From: Paraniabella hibiscisoli
GTDB taxonomy: Bacteria; Bacteroidota; Bacteroidia; Chitinophagales; Chitinophagaceae
Assembly: GCF_022512515.1 (NCBI RefSeq)
Contig: NZ_JAKWBK010000001.1
Coordinates: 1,240,001 to 1,304,000 of the forward strand
DNA: 64,000 nucleotides
Direction: 5' to 3'
In this document: positions 52,592 to 62,205 of the stretch, piece after piece
Position numbering within the stretch: the first letter of the stretch is position 1
Layout: each line of letters starts with the position of its first letter
Notes under the pieces: model-generated
Told to the model about the DNA's origin: nothing
Database searches by the model: none
The model's input: the letters and a program-made list of their open reading frames with translations, nothing else
Made by a program: the position numbers and the translations under genes

Positions 52592-53331
52592 ATGTTAAGC
52601 AGCTACCCGGTACAAAACATTCTGTTTTTGGATATTGAAACGGTGCCACAGCACCCAACCTACAACCAATTGGCTGAAGATTGGAAGGGGCTTTGGGACA
52701 ACAAGGCCGGCATGTTATTAAGGAACAGGGAAGAAGAAACTCCTGAAACCATTTATGAGCGGGCAGGAATTTATGCCGAATTCGGCAAGATTATCTGCAT
52801 CAGCTGTGGCGTTATACAGGGACCGGAAAATAACAGGAAACTGGTAATTAAGTCCTTTGCAGGTACAGATGAAAAAGAGTTGCTCAGGAATTTTAGCGAA
52901 ATGCTGGCTAAATGGAGTCCCCCGCCGGTAGAAGCAACAGCGAACCCAAATACCTTTGCGCCCATAACGGGAAAGAGTTTGACTTTCCCTATATATGCAG
53001 GAGGCTTATAATCAACTACTTACCAATCCCGTTGCTGTTAAACATTGCCGGAAAGAAGCCTTGGGAAGTGAACCACCTGGATACGATGGAGTTGTGGAAG
53101 TTTGGAGATTACAAAAGCTACACTACGCTTAACCTGTTGGCTCATAGCCTGGGGATACCCACTCCTAAAGATGATATTGACGGCAGTATGGTAGCTAAAG
53201 TGTACTATGAGGAGAAAAACCTCGATCGTATTGTTACCTATTGCCAAAAAGATGTGATAACGCTGGCGCATATATTTCTTCGCTTTATGGGAGAAAGCCT
53301 CTTGCCGGCAGAATCGGTCGAAATAAAATAA
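52592..53331 (+). CDS. PolB-like DEDDy 3'-5' exonuclease
   Basis: Predicted nuclease of the PolB exonuclease-like family. Exo I is FLDIETVPQ (DxE), Exo II AHNGKEFDFPYI, and Exo III YCQKDVITLAHI (YxxxD), so all four acidic residues are present. One break near 52920 in a C run. Corrected length is about 247 residues. Its role, probably DNA or RNA trimming, is not known from context. Confidence 0.85.
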
Positions 53332-53471
53332 CAATCTGGCTACGCCAGGCCAGTAGCTTTCTTGATAAAATATACTCGTTCTGCCAGACACAAAAACACA
53401 GATATACTCCCATATTTAAAAATGTTATGGCCTGCAAGCCTGCATTAACCTATTTTTAACCGAAATAAAAA

Positions 53472-53479
53472 TATATTTG
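53472..53479 (+). promoter_or_regulatory. -7 box of outer-membrane protein gene
   Basis: TATATTTG is an exact TAnnTTTG match, 18 nt before the ATG at 53498. Confidence 0.5.
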
Positions 53480-53497
53480 CGCCAATCTAAAATAGTT

Positions 53498-54247
53498 ATG
53501 AAGAAAATTTTATTTGCTGCATGCGCTTTATTTTTGCAGGAAGTGTATTTGCCCAGTTTGATACTACAAGTACACCCGAATTGGTGGTGAGCGAGCCAGC
53601 TAAAAAACCAAAGAAAAATACAATCTTACCAACCGCGCTAACGACCATTTTTTAGTGCAGTTGGGTTATACTAACTGGATGGATGCGCCTGATAGTATTG
53701 CAACGAAAGGTTTGTCAAGGAGCATCAATGCTTATTTTATGTTCGACTTTCCTTTTAAAAGCTCTCCCAAATTAAGTGCTGCCATTGGTGCGGGTGTGGG
53801 TACAGACCATGTTTTCCTGGATGGGAGCTTTGCCGATGTAAAAGGAAGAACCACTACCATGCGCTTTTATGGTGGTGATACTGCGAATGTGGATGTGAAA
53901 AAGACAAAAGTAGTTACCAGCTACCTTGAAGCGCCAATTGAACTCCGCTATACTTCAAACCCGGAGCAGAGCGACAAAAGTTTCAAAGTGGCAATTGGTG
54001 TAAAAGTAGGAACCATGTTGAAAGGCGGAACAAGAAGCCGTATCACAGAACCCGCTTCAAGCCCTAATTACCTGCTAAAAGAGTCGAGCAAAACATATTT
54101 CAATACTACCCGTATCGTAGGTACTGCCCGTATCGGCCTGGGACACTTTACATTGTTCGGAACCTACCAGTTTACCAGCTTACTGAAAGCGGCGCTGGTC
54201 CTCAGCTAAAGCCGTATACAATAGGTCTTAGCTTTGGAGGGTTGTAA
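53498..54247 (+). CDS. Outer-membrane beta-barrel protein
   Basis: The signal peptide KKILFAACALFFAGSVFAQ appears after adding one T near 53533. The mature part alternates hydrophobic and polar residues in short beta strands (NDHFLVQLGYTNWMDAPDS, KLSAAIGAGVGTDHVFLDG, RIVGTARIGLGHFTLFGTYQ) and ends in YTIGLSFGGL, as in PorT-like small barrels. Other breaks lie near 53615 (one A) and near 54190 (one G). About 250 residues. No ligand or function can be assigned. Confidence 0.78.
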
Positions 54248-54270
54248 AAAGAAAAAACTACATTTTTTAG

Positions 54271-54297
54271 AAAAGCGGCAGAAATGCCGCTTTTGTT
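54271..54297 (+). terminator. Terminator after the outer-membrane protein gene
   Basis: AAAAGCGGCA and TGCCGCTTTT form a 10-bp perfect stem with a 5-nt loop, then TTTG and further T residues. Confidence 0.85.
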
Positions 54298-54372
54298 TTG
54301 AAAAGAAGTCTGCTTAAAACAGAAAAAATTAGTATTACATTCGACATGTTATAATAGAGACCAACACAACAC

Positions 54373-54927
54373 ATGCAGTTTCACGATATCAGCTATTTAA
54401 AGAACGGAACGCGCCGGCAGCAGGAGGTGTACACCGTTTTACACCAAAATAAGATTTTGGAAACGCTGCAGGCATTCAACCCGGTTTTGGTAGGAACGAT
54501 ACCTATTAATGTAGATATTGAGAACAGTGACCTGGATATTATTTGCTGCTTCGAAGACAAAAACCTTTTCAGAGATACAATACTGAACCTGTTTAAAACG
54601 AGTCAAGATTTTTCTATTAGGGAACGCGAAGGCGAGGAGGAGACCATTATCGCCGGCTTTTACGCTGATGGCTTTATGGTTGAGCTATTTGGCCAGCATA
54701 TCCCCTGCTGGCAACAATCGGGCTACCGGCACCTGTTGATAGAGCATCGGTTGCTGAACAAATATGGAAATACATTCCGGGAAAAAGTAATTGCTTTGAA
54801 AAACCAGGGTTATAAAACAGAGCCTGCGTTTGCGAAGTTGCTGGGGCTGCAGGGCGATCCATACCAGGCACTGCTTCAACTGGAAGTTGATGCGGAAGAG
54901 CAGTTAAATAACACCAATGCATATTGA
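54373..54927 (+). CDS. DUF4269 nucleotidyltransferase-like protein
   Basis: 184 residues, intact. VLVGTIPINVDIENSDLDII recalls the nucleotidyltransferase core (G[ST]...DxD). HIPCWQQSGYRHLLIEHRLL and EPAFAKLLGLQGDPYQALL are DUF4269 features. The biochemical function is unknown. It overlaps the next gene by 11 bp, so both are probably in one transcript with the Crp-like regulator. Confidence 0.78.
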   Translation: MQFHDISYLKNGTRRQQEVYTVLHQNKILETLQAFNPVLVGTIPINVDIENSDLDIICCFEDKNLFRDTILNLFKTSQDFSIREREGEEETIIAGFYADGFMVELFGQHIPCWQQSGYRHLLIEHRLLNKYGNTFREKVIALKNQGYKTEPAFAKLLGLQGDPYQALLQLEVDAEEQLNNTNAY

Positions 54928-55480
54928 TTTAATACTGGATGCCATTTATTCGCTTCCCCCCGAATCCAGGGGCAGGCTTACTCAAGATATAAAAGAGGTC
55001 TCTTATCCAAAAGGGTATATCCTGCTCCGGGCGCAAAAAATAGAAAACTCCATCTACTTTATCAAAAAGGGAATAGTAAGAGCCTATGAAAGCAGTACCG
55101 AAAACGAAGTTACTTTCTGGTTTGGGCAGGAGGGCGATCCTGTAATTTCTATGAAAAGCTATATAAAAAGCCAGAAAGGATATGAAGATATTGAGCTGCT
55201 GGAAAATACCGAACTCTACCAGATCTCAACCCAAAAACTACAAGCGCTTTTTAATGAAGATCTGCATATTGCCAATTGGGGAAGAAAGCTGGCAGAGCAG
55301 GAACTGATCAAAACAGAAGAGCGGTTGATTGCCATGCAGTTTAAAACGGCAACGCAGCGATATAAAGACCTGCTGGAGCAACAACCCGGATTATTCAACA
55401 GGGTTTCCTTAGGTCATATTGCATCTTACCTTGGCATCACACAGGTGAGTTTGAGCCGAATCAGGGCCGAAATACGATAG
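54917..55480 (+). CDS. Crp/Fnr family transcriptional regulator
   Basis: 187 residues, intact. The N-terminal cyclic-nucleotide-binding-like barrel (YPKGYILLRAQKIENSIYFI, KKGIVRAYESS) lacks the phosphate-binding RxS cluster of true CRP. The C-terminal HTH is GHIASYLGITQVSLSRIRAE. Such regulators often control a nearby transporter. The SMR gene 65 bp downstream is the likely target (inference). Confidence 0.87.
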   Translation: MHIDLILDAIYSLPPESRGRLTQDIKEVSYPKGYILLRAQKIENSIYFIKKGIVRAYESSTENEVTFWFGQEGDPVISMKSYIKSQKGYEDIELLENTELYQISTQKLQALFNEDLHIANWGRKLAEQELIKTEERLIAMQFKTATQRYKDLLEQQPGLFNRVSLGHIASYLGITQVSLSRIRAEIR

Positions 55481-55545
55481 CTCGTTTTTATCATTTGTAA
55501 AAAAATCGTCGGGCTAATAACAGACCTTTGCAGTAAATTAAAAAT

Positions 55546-55869
55546 ATGAACTGGATTATTTTAATCATCGCCGGATTATTTGAAGTAGCATTTGCCTCCT
55601 GCCTGGGCAAGGCCAAAGAAACATCTGGTACGGAAATGTATGCCTGGTATGGAGGGTTTTTGGTAACGCTTACTATAAGCATGTTGTTATTGATAAGCAA
55701 CGCAAACATTGCCTATTGGTACAGCCTACGCCGTTTGGACCGGTATAGGAGCCGTTGGTACGGCACTAATGGGAATGTTCTTTTTTAAAGACCCGGCCAG
55801 CTTCTGGCGCATCTTTTTATCATAACCCTGATAGGTTCTATTATAGGATTAAAATCTGTATCCCATTAA
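55546..55869 (+). CDS. SMR family multidrug/guanidinium exporter
   Basis: Small four-helix membrane protein. [20 protein letters not shown] carries the essential Glu14 of SMR transporters. [19 protein letters not shown] is the TM3/TM4 signature shared by EmrE and SugE/Gdx types. Breaks near 55708 and near 55815 (T run). Corrected length is about 108 residues. Exported ions may be quaternary ammonium compounds or guanidinium; the sequence does not settle which. The 3' end overlaps the convergent epimerase by 21 bp. Confidence 0.85.
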
Positions 55870-56896
55870 ACTAAGCGTCGGACAAGTTTGCAGCATATTT
55901 GCTGCAGGCCTTTGAATGGTTTCTTCTAAAGGGGTGTAGGCAAAACCTGGCAAAGCCTTGAGTAGTTTAGCATTATCAAACCGTGTAAAGCTGTTGGCTA
56001 CTTTAGCGCTTTCCCTGGTAAGCAATGGCTTTTGACCGCTGAAGAATGATTTAAGCTTTTCTAATCTCCAGGCTACACCCGACAGAAAGGGTGTAGCTTC
56101 TTTGTAAGGTCGTTTCTTTCCAAAATTGTCGGCCATGGTGTCGAACAATTTACGGAAGGCCAGTTGTCATTGCAAACAATATAGCGTTCTTCCGTAATGG
56201 GGCTTTTTAGCAACATTACTGCGGCCCTGGCTACATCTTCCACATCCGTAAAACCATTAACGCCGTTAGTATACCATTTAAACTGGTTGTAAGCACTTTT
56301 AAAAATACCGCTGCTGCTTTGGTTCCAGTTGCCATAGCCCAAAACGGTGGCCGGGTTTAATACAACACCCTCCAGTCCTTCGGCAAAGCCTCTCCATACT
56401 TCCAGCTCGGCCTTAAACTTACTGATTGCATAATGGGTGTTAGCATTGGAGTCTTCCCATTGGGCCTTTTCATTCACCGTTCCACCCGTTAGCTTTCGGC
56501 CTATAGCCGCAACCGAGCTTATGTAAATGAGCTTGCGAACACCAGTTTCCAGTGCCGTGTTCACTACATTTTTTGTACCCTCTATATTCACATGGTACAT
56601 ATTGCTTCTTTCTTTTTGCTAAAAGAAACAATGGCCGCGCTATGTATCACTGCATCTATACCCTGCATGGCATCTTCCAGGGCAATAACATCTAAAATAT
56701 CCCCCTCCACCCAGTCTACTTTATCAAAAATGGCTGGCTCAATAAACTCAGGCAAACGAGCAGTTGAACGTTTAATAGCTCTTACAGAAAAGCCTTGTTG
56801 TACCAGTTCTTTAATAATATAGGCGCCTACAAAACCAGTACCACCGGTAACAAGAATATTTGAGATTTGAGGTCTGATGTTAAATATTTGGCGCAA
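55849..56896 (-). CDS. NAD-dependent epimerase/dehydratase family protein
   Basis: Extended SDR. NILVTGGTGFVGAYIIKELV binds NAD. VDWVEGDILD and AVIHSAAIVSFS follow. The catalytic Tyr/Lys is in HYAISKFKAE after YISSVAAIG. This resembles the dihydroflavonol-4-reductase-like group. Breaks near 56600 (T/A run) and near 56110-56150. Corrected length is about 345 residues. The substrate is unknown. Confidence 0.85.
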
Positions 56897-56906
56897 AAGT
56901 AAAATA

Positions 56907-58219
56907 TTATCTGCTCTTACTGCTATTTGATATTAAAGTAGCCGGTTCCATGGTCTTATTGAATATAATGGCATCGAATACTTGGGGCCAGCTTAACTTT
57001 TTCAAATAAGTATATCCAAAGGGACGCATTTCCATTGTTTCATTCAACCATTGTCCATTTTTTGTTTTACTCAGGGTCTTTAGGTCAAGGAAAAAATCAT
57101 CATACCCCGTTTTTTCAAAATAATTTTCCAGTGAAGTGTTTGAGGCTTCTTCAATATTACCAGAATAGCGCTTGTTTACCCATTCATATCTACCTTTAAA
57201 CGCCGTAAATCCAATTGAATAGATATCGTTTAAACCATTTTTTTCAATAAAATCTCCCATGGTAGCCTCGCCGGGTGAAAGAAGTGCCTGTCTGGAAATA
57301 TGAGAACTTGCAGCCCAAACTATTATTTTTTTACCAGGGTACATTGTTTTTTGCAGCCAGATTAAATTTTCTGCCATCAGGGAGTCTCTGACTAATCCAT
57401 AGTTTACATTAGGGAGATTATTTACACCGGCATTTTTAAGTGCGCAGGAAGAAAGGCGATAATATTCTTTAAATGTTGACTGAAACGCTTTGCCTGAACC
57501 TCCTTTATCGTGTCTAGCCGGGGAATTAGTTCGCTTGTAAAGGATAAGAATACCTGCTGTTTCTTGAATAGTGTGTCGAGTAACGCTATTTTTTCATCTC
57601 CCTTTTTGTTTCGTAGCGTTTGACCCAGAAATAGTAAGCCGTAGTAATATTTTACAAACTCCTGTTTTGTTTCAACTTTACCAAACTCCAATTTTTTTGA
57701 AGAAATATAATTGAAAAACGGGAGTATAAAATCATGGCTCAGGAAGGAGCCCTCAAGTTGACAGTCTATACCAGTAACAATAAGGGGGCGTTCTGATTTG
57801 ATGGCGTCGTTTATATAATGAAAAAGGGGTTGTACCTGTTCCGCCTTACCCCACAACCCGTACGTGCATAGCTGTAGCTTTTCTAAAGGAGTAGGGTCGG
57901 TTTGCGCAATTTGATAAGCTGCTTCGGCGTTAAAAAAACTGCTTTCCCACGCTAATACGTCAAAGCCCATTTCTCTATGTAAGAATTTTACCAGTTCAAC
58001 CTTGCTTTTAAAGGCTGTACCATCGCCATGTGTTTCCTCACCCAACATTACAATTTGAGCATCACCAATATATTTTTTCAATTGGCTAAAATCGTTTTTT
58101 ACAGATAAAGAGGGGTCTGGCGAAAATGGAACTACATGTTTCTTGAGCCACAAAACATTCTGCTGAGCTGTGCAAAAATAAAAGCAGAACATTAACGCGG
58201 TAATAAAGATTGATTTCAT
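56907..58219 (-). CDS. Erythromycin esterase family protein
   Basis: A signal peptide (KSIFITALMFCFYFCTAQ) indicates export. The core has IVMLGEETHGDGTAFKSKVE, with the catalytic-type Glu and His, and GFDVLAWESSFFN and PLIVTGIDCQLEGS, as in the Ere/TraB-like succinoglycan superfamily. KIIVWAASSHISRQ carries the conserved His of the second half. One break near 57400. About 438 residues. Ere enzymes open the macrolide lactone ring; many family members have other hydrolase roles, so resistance is not proven. Confidence 0.8.
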
Positions 58220-58306
58220 AGTTTTATTTTTTAAAAATGTTGGGATAATAGCATGCCCTATGATGAGTTTCATCAAAAAAGCAACAATATATGATCAGGT
58301 TATTAT

Positions 58307-58513
58307 TTAATCAGGTTCAATATCTATGATATCTCCGGGTTTACAATCCAATACTTTGCAGATAGCTTGCAGGGTATCAAAGCGCACACCCTTTGCTTTA
58401 CCGGTTTTTAAAATGGAAAGGTTGACAATAGTAAGGCCTACTTTCTCTGACAGTTCAGTAAGGCTCATTTTTCTTTTGGCAAGCATTACATCTAAATTTA
58501 TGACAATGGGCAT
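58307..58513 (-). CDS. YozG-like small Xre/Cro HTH regulator
   Basis: 68 residues, intact: a single HTH (LTELSEKVGLTIVNLSILKT, then VRFDTLQAICKVLDCKPGDI). Small Cro/YozG-type regulators are regularly paired with DUF2975 membrane proteins, as here, with 9 bp between genes. Confidence 0.85.
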   Translation of the reverse strand: MPIVINLDVMLAKRKMSLTELSEKVGLTIVNLSILKTGKAKGVRFDTLQAICKVLDCKPGDIIDIEPD

Positions 58514-58522
58514 TGATTTTTT

Positions 58523-59182
58523 TTAGATGAAGGATTCGTTTTCTTTCTGAACGTCGGCTCCAACTTTAAAAACCAGGGAGAAGACTATCATCATTAGTCC
58601 AAATATTGTTTCTGAGGATAAGAAGTTAAAGTAAGAATCAAGATGATATGTAGAATCATTCATTCGTAACGTATTGATGGTTTTAATAAAATATTCTCTT
58701 TGCAAACTGTTTATGATGGGAATTAACAGGAAAAAAATACCAATTAACATTAACCTTCTTGTATTCCCGGTCGTAAATATCTCATTTCGACATAAGGCAC
58801 CGAAAAACATTTTTAATTGCCAGGCAGACAACATAATAATAAAATAGTACAGATAGTACAGTAATTGAAATAAAATGGCAACGGGGTGAAAAAGCTCCTT
58901 ATTAGATCTAAATCTTAAATTGACCAGAGCTCTATTATGTGGCTGAACTACTGTTGTACTATTGAACCAGTTAAAGAGCCGTTTATTAGCATCAACAGTA
59001 TCGGTATTTGTTTTGAGCGGCTTAGTCTGTATATGATTTACCTGATACCCTCGTTTACTATGGCTTAAAGACGGAGCGCCGTTGGTAAAAATTTTAATAA
59101 GCAAAAGCAAAAGGGTGAATAGAAATACAGCACCCGTTATTCTATCCAACAATTTAATAATTTTTGAATTTGCTATATTCAT
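58523..59182 (-). CDS. DUF2975 membrane protein
   Basis: 219 residues, intact, with four predicted membrane segments (near residues 15-30, 100-120, 140-158 and 195-210). The segment FGALCRNEIFTTGNTRRLML between TM2 and TM3 is diagnostic of DUF2975. The partner HTH gene follows at once. The function is unknown; the pair may form a membrane-sensing regulatory unit. Confidence 0.82.
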   Translation of the reverse strand: MNIANSKIIKLLDRITGAVFLFTLLLLLIKIFTNGAPSLSHSKRGYQVNHIQTKPLKTNTDTVDANKRLFNWFNSTTVVQPHNRALVNLRFRSNKELFHPVAILFQLLYYLYYFIIMLSAWQLKMFFGALCRNEIFTTGNTRRLMLIGIFFLLIPIINSLQREYFIKTINTLRMNDSTYHLDSYFNFLSSETIFGLMMIVFSLVFKVGADVQKENESFI

Positions 59183-59281
59183 TTGTTAGGATTTAAAATA
59201 AAAATAATTTTAAAACAAAACAAATAATATTTATTGTTTTATTTTAAAAAATTAAACCATGACGACAAATTGAAAAAAATA

Positions 59282-59313
59282 AAAACCCCAAGGTGTTAGC
59301 ACCCCAGGGTTTA
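59282..59313. terminator. Terminator next to the sugar dehydrogenase gene
   Basis: AAACCC...GGTG and CACC...GGGTTT form an interrupted stem of about 10 bp with a 4-nt loop, placed just after the PQQ enzyme stop codon (minus strand). Confidence 0.6.
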
Positions 59314-59335
59314 AAATATCATAAGTAAGTAAAAA

Positions 59336-60589
59336 TTATTTCTTCCCGATTCTGTACAACTTTCCATGTGCACCATCACAAACCGCGTAGAGCGCTCCAT
59401 CCTTTCCCTGCTGCACATCCCTGAAGCGGTCCTGGCGGTCGGTTAATAATCGCTCTTCACCCACCACTTTATTATCTTTTATTTCAAGCCTCACAATATG
59501 TGACCCGCTCAAACAGCCGATGAAAAGGTTATTCTTCCACTCTGGAATAAGATCACCCGAATAAAAAGTCATACCACTGGGAGATACTACCGGATCCCAG
59601 TAATAAACCGGTTGTTCCAGGCCCTCTTTCTGAGTAAGGCCCTCTCCAATTTTACCGCCACTATATTCTAAACCATAACTGATGGTGGGCCAACCATAAT
59701 TTTTGCCTGCTTCAATACGGTTTACCTCGTCACCACCACGGGGTCCAAATTCGTTTTCCCACAAATCTCCGGTTTGAGGATGAATAGCGAGGCCTTGTAC
59801 GTTTCTATGGCCGTAAGTATAATTTTCCGGCATCGCGCCAGCTGTATTGATAAACGGATTTCCATTGGCTGGCTTACCGTCTTTGGTAATCCGTACAATT
59901 TTGCCCAAACCGGTAGCAAGGTCCTGCGATTTTGGCCTGGTTTGAAGGTCGGAGCGCTCTCCGGTGCTCACAAAAAGGTGTCCACTTTTGTCAAAAAGAA
60001 TACGGCCTCCATAGTGAAGCGTACCTGCAAAAGCAGGGGTAGCTCGATAAATCACCACAGGATTATCAATCTTTTTTCGTCATCTGCCAGTCGGCCTTTG
60101 GCCACAGCAGTTAGATTTCCGCCTTCAGCTTTTTCTGAAAATACCCAATAAACCATACGATTACTGCCAAAATCCGGATCCAGGGTTATACCTAATAAAC
60201 CACCCTGACCTTCCGAACTTACGGCGGGCAAACCTAAAATAGGTGTGGACAATTCGCCGCCGGTAGTTGCGATACGCAGGGTTCCGCCCTTTTCCGTTAT
60301 TAATAACCGGCCATCCGGTAAAACCGCAATTCCCCAGGGGTTTACCAGCCCTTCCGAAATTACTTTGATATCCAGCTCTGTAGATGTTTTCATTCCTGCA
60401 ACCCGGGTTTGTCCCTCAAATGCAGGTTGGAAAGTACTATTAGCTTCTTTGGTTTCAACCGGAGCTAAATTACGGTGTGGAGTCTTTTTCAGCCGTTGCG
60501 TCGGGCTTAGGCTCATGGCTGTTACCGCTACAGCTGATCAGAACCGCAGAGCTAACTACCGCGAAAATTTTGGGGATCATTGACGTCAT
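59336..60589 (-). CDS. PQQ-dependent aldose dehydrogenase-like lipoprotein
   Basis: Six-bladed propeller of the soluble glucose/aldose dehydrogenase (YliI/Asd) family. The motifs are VNPWGIAVLPDGRLLITEKG, GGLLGITLDPDFGSNR, LHYGGRILFDKSGHLFV and YTYGHRNVQGLA, with the catalytic-type His. GGDEVNRIEAGKNYGWPTIS follows. The N-terminus (IPKIFAVVSSAVLISCSG) is a lipoprotein signal. Two breaks: near 60475 and near 60055. Corrected length is about 417 residues. It would oxidise aldose sugars in the periplasm with PQQ. Confidence 0.87.
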
Positions 60590-60758
60590 TTTTATTTTAA
60601 AAATAGGTTTAAAGGTGTATTATTAATGCAACTGCAACAAATAAAAAGCAGAAATCCTGCCGGGCTATCGCTTAATTTCACGAATTTCGCGAAAATTTTT
60701 ACCGGGCCTTTTACCGGCATACCGCATAAAGATCCGTTCACTAAATACATCATTTACC

Positions 60759-61472
60759 TTGAGTAAAAAAGGTTTATATGCTGTTTTGATGGCATTATTA
60801 CTGCCCCTGGCTTGTTATTTAATTATCCGCCACTACAGCAATGAAGCAACATCGATGCCGCGGCATTATATGCCCGACAGTGTGAGTACGCGCCTGGAAA
60901 ACGGCAAACAGGTTACGGATACCCAATGGCATAAAGTACCAGATTTTGCGTTGATCAACCAATTGGGCGATTCTGTTCGTTTAAGCGATTACGAAGGAAA
61001 GATCATTATTGCAGATTTCTTCTTTACGCATTGTCCGACTATTTGTCCGGCTTTAACTACCAATATGCGTACGCTCGAAAAAGCGATTACCAATGCGCAA
61101 AGAGTAGGTGATAAAACCAATACCAATATACACTATATGTCGTTTTCGGTTGATCCCGAGAGAGATTCCGTTGCCCAGCTGAAAAAATGGGCGGATCGCT
61201 TCCAGATCAATCCCGAACAATGGGACCTGCTTACGGGAGAGAAGAAAACGATCTATGATCTGGCGATTAACGATTTAAAGTTAGGCCTGGTAGACGGAAA
61301 GGGAATTGATACCTCGTTTATACATACCGATCACTTTGTGTTGATAGACGGCAAGCGCAATATCCGGGGCTACTACCATGGGCTCGATTCTGCCGATCTG
61401 AAAAAGCTTTCCCGCGATGCAGTGTTGCTGACGCTTGAAAAAGACAGGAGCAAAAAGGGGGATTGCCCGTGA
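60759..61472 (+). CDS. SCO1/SenC family copper chaperone
   Basis: 237 residues, intact. An N-terminal membrane anchor (YAVLMALLLPLACYLII) is followed by a thioredoxin-like fold. Copper ligands are FTHCPTICPALT (CxxxC) and the His in FIHTDHFVLIDG. SCO proteins deliver copper to the CuA site of cytochrome oxidase. Start: TTG 60759; no better ATG precedes the anchor. Followed by two overlapping small membrane genes, so it is part of a respiratory-assembly operon. Confidence 0.9.
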   Translation: MSKKGLYAVLMALLLPLACYLIIRHYSNEATSMPRHYMPDSVSTRLENGKQVTDTQWHKVPDFALINQLGDSVRLSDYEGKIIIADFFFTHCPTICPALTTNMRTLEKAITNAQRVGDKTNTNIHYMSFSVDPERDSVAQLKKWADRFQINPEQWDLLTGEKKTIYDLAINDLKLGLVDGKGIDTSFIHTDHFVLIDGKRNIRGYYHGLDSADLKKLSRDAVLLTLEKDRSKKGDCP

Positions 61473-61561
61473 AATTGCTGGCGATTGTTTTCTTAATTGC
61501 TGCAGTTGCTGTGGGTTTATTTATGATTTTATTTAAAAAGAAAAAGAATGCTGAAGGCTAG
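61469..61561 (+). CDS. 30-residue single-pass membrane protein
   Basis: GTG start overlapping the SCO stop (GTGA), then a hydrophobic helix (LLAIVFLIAAVAVGLFMILF) and a short basic tail (KKKKNAEG). Its stop lies 14 bp inside the next gene. The double overlap suggests translational coupling. The function is unknown; it may be an accessory peptide of oxidase assembly, or a non-functional open frame. Confidence 0.5.
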   Translation: MKLLAIVFLIAAVAVGLFMILFKKKKNAEG

Positions 61562-62087
61562 TTGGAAGAAAAATGATAAAAAGGCGAATTGGCTGATCTT
61601 ATCCTTTTCGGTAGTGGTTTTTTTAATTATCGCTGCTTTAGGACGTGTGCACCTGAAGGTGGACCTGGGTTTTGATGTGCATGTTTTTGCGTTGGCCAAC
61701 GCAGTGATCAACTCTATAGTAGCTGTGTTACTAATTGCCGCATTGGTGGTAGTTAAAAAAGGGAACTACGAGCTTCATAAAAAAATCATGCTTTTTGCCA
61801 TGGTTTTATCCATTCTCTTCCTGGTAAGTTATATCTGTCATCACCTGTTTGCAGGGGACACAAAATTCGGAGGCTCAGGAGGATTAAAAACCTTTTATTA
61901 TATCATCCTTTTTACACATATCCCTTTGGCAGGTATTATTCTTCCTTTTATTTTATTCACCGCTTACAGGGGTTTGGTGGGAGAATATCCACGTCATAAA
62001 AAAATTGCCAGGATCACCTGGCCGCTCTGGTTATATGTTGCTGTTACGGGTCCGATCATATATATACTCATCAGTCCGTATTATTAA
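61548..62087 (+). CDS. DUF420 membrane protein (YozB/CtaM-like)
   Basis: 179 residues, intact, with five predicted membrane helices. ALANAVINSIVAVLLIAALV, YELHKKIMLFAMVLSILFLV and ICHHLFAG with its paired His, then FTHIPLAGIILPFILFTAYR, are DUF420 features. In Firmicutes the homologue CtaM is needed for oxidase assembly. Overlap with the upstream small gene and vicinity of the SCO gene support that role. Confidence 0.85.
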   Translation: MLKASWKKNDKKANWLILSFSVVVFLIIAALGRVHLKVDLGFDVHVFALANAVINSIVAVLLIAALVVVKKGNYELHKKIMLFAMVLSILFLVSYICHHLFAGDTKFGGSGGLKTFYYIILFTHIPLAGIILPFILFTAYRGLVGEYPRHKKIARITWPLWLYVAVTGPIIYILISPYY

Positions 62088-62106
62088 AAAATATTTACAA
62101 CAGGTT

Positions 62107-62139
62107 TAAAATGGCCATCCCCGCAGGACGGCCATTTTT
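62107..62139 (+). terminator. Terminator after DUF420
   Basis: AAAATGGCC and GGCCATTTT form a 9-bp perfect stem followed by T and a T-rich end, 20 nt after the stop codon. Confidence 0.8.
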
Positions 62140-62205
62140 GTGTAAACACATCAGCGGGGGAAATAAGTTTCCTCCTATCTTCGTTTTAATATAAATAAGA
62201 AATCA

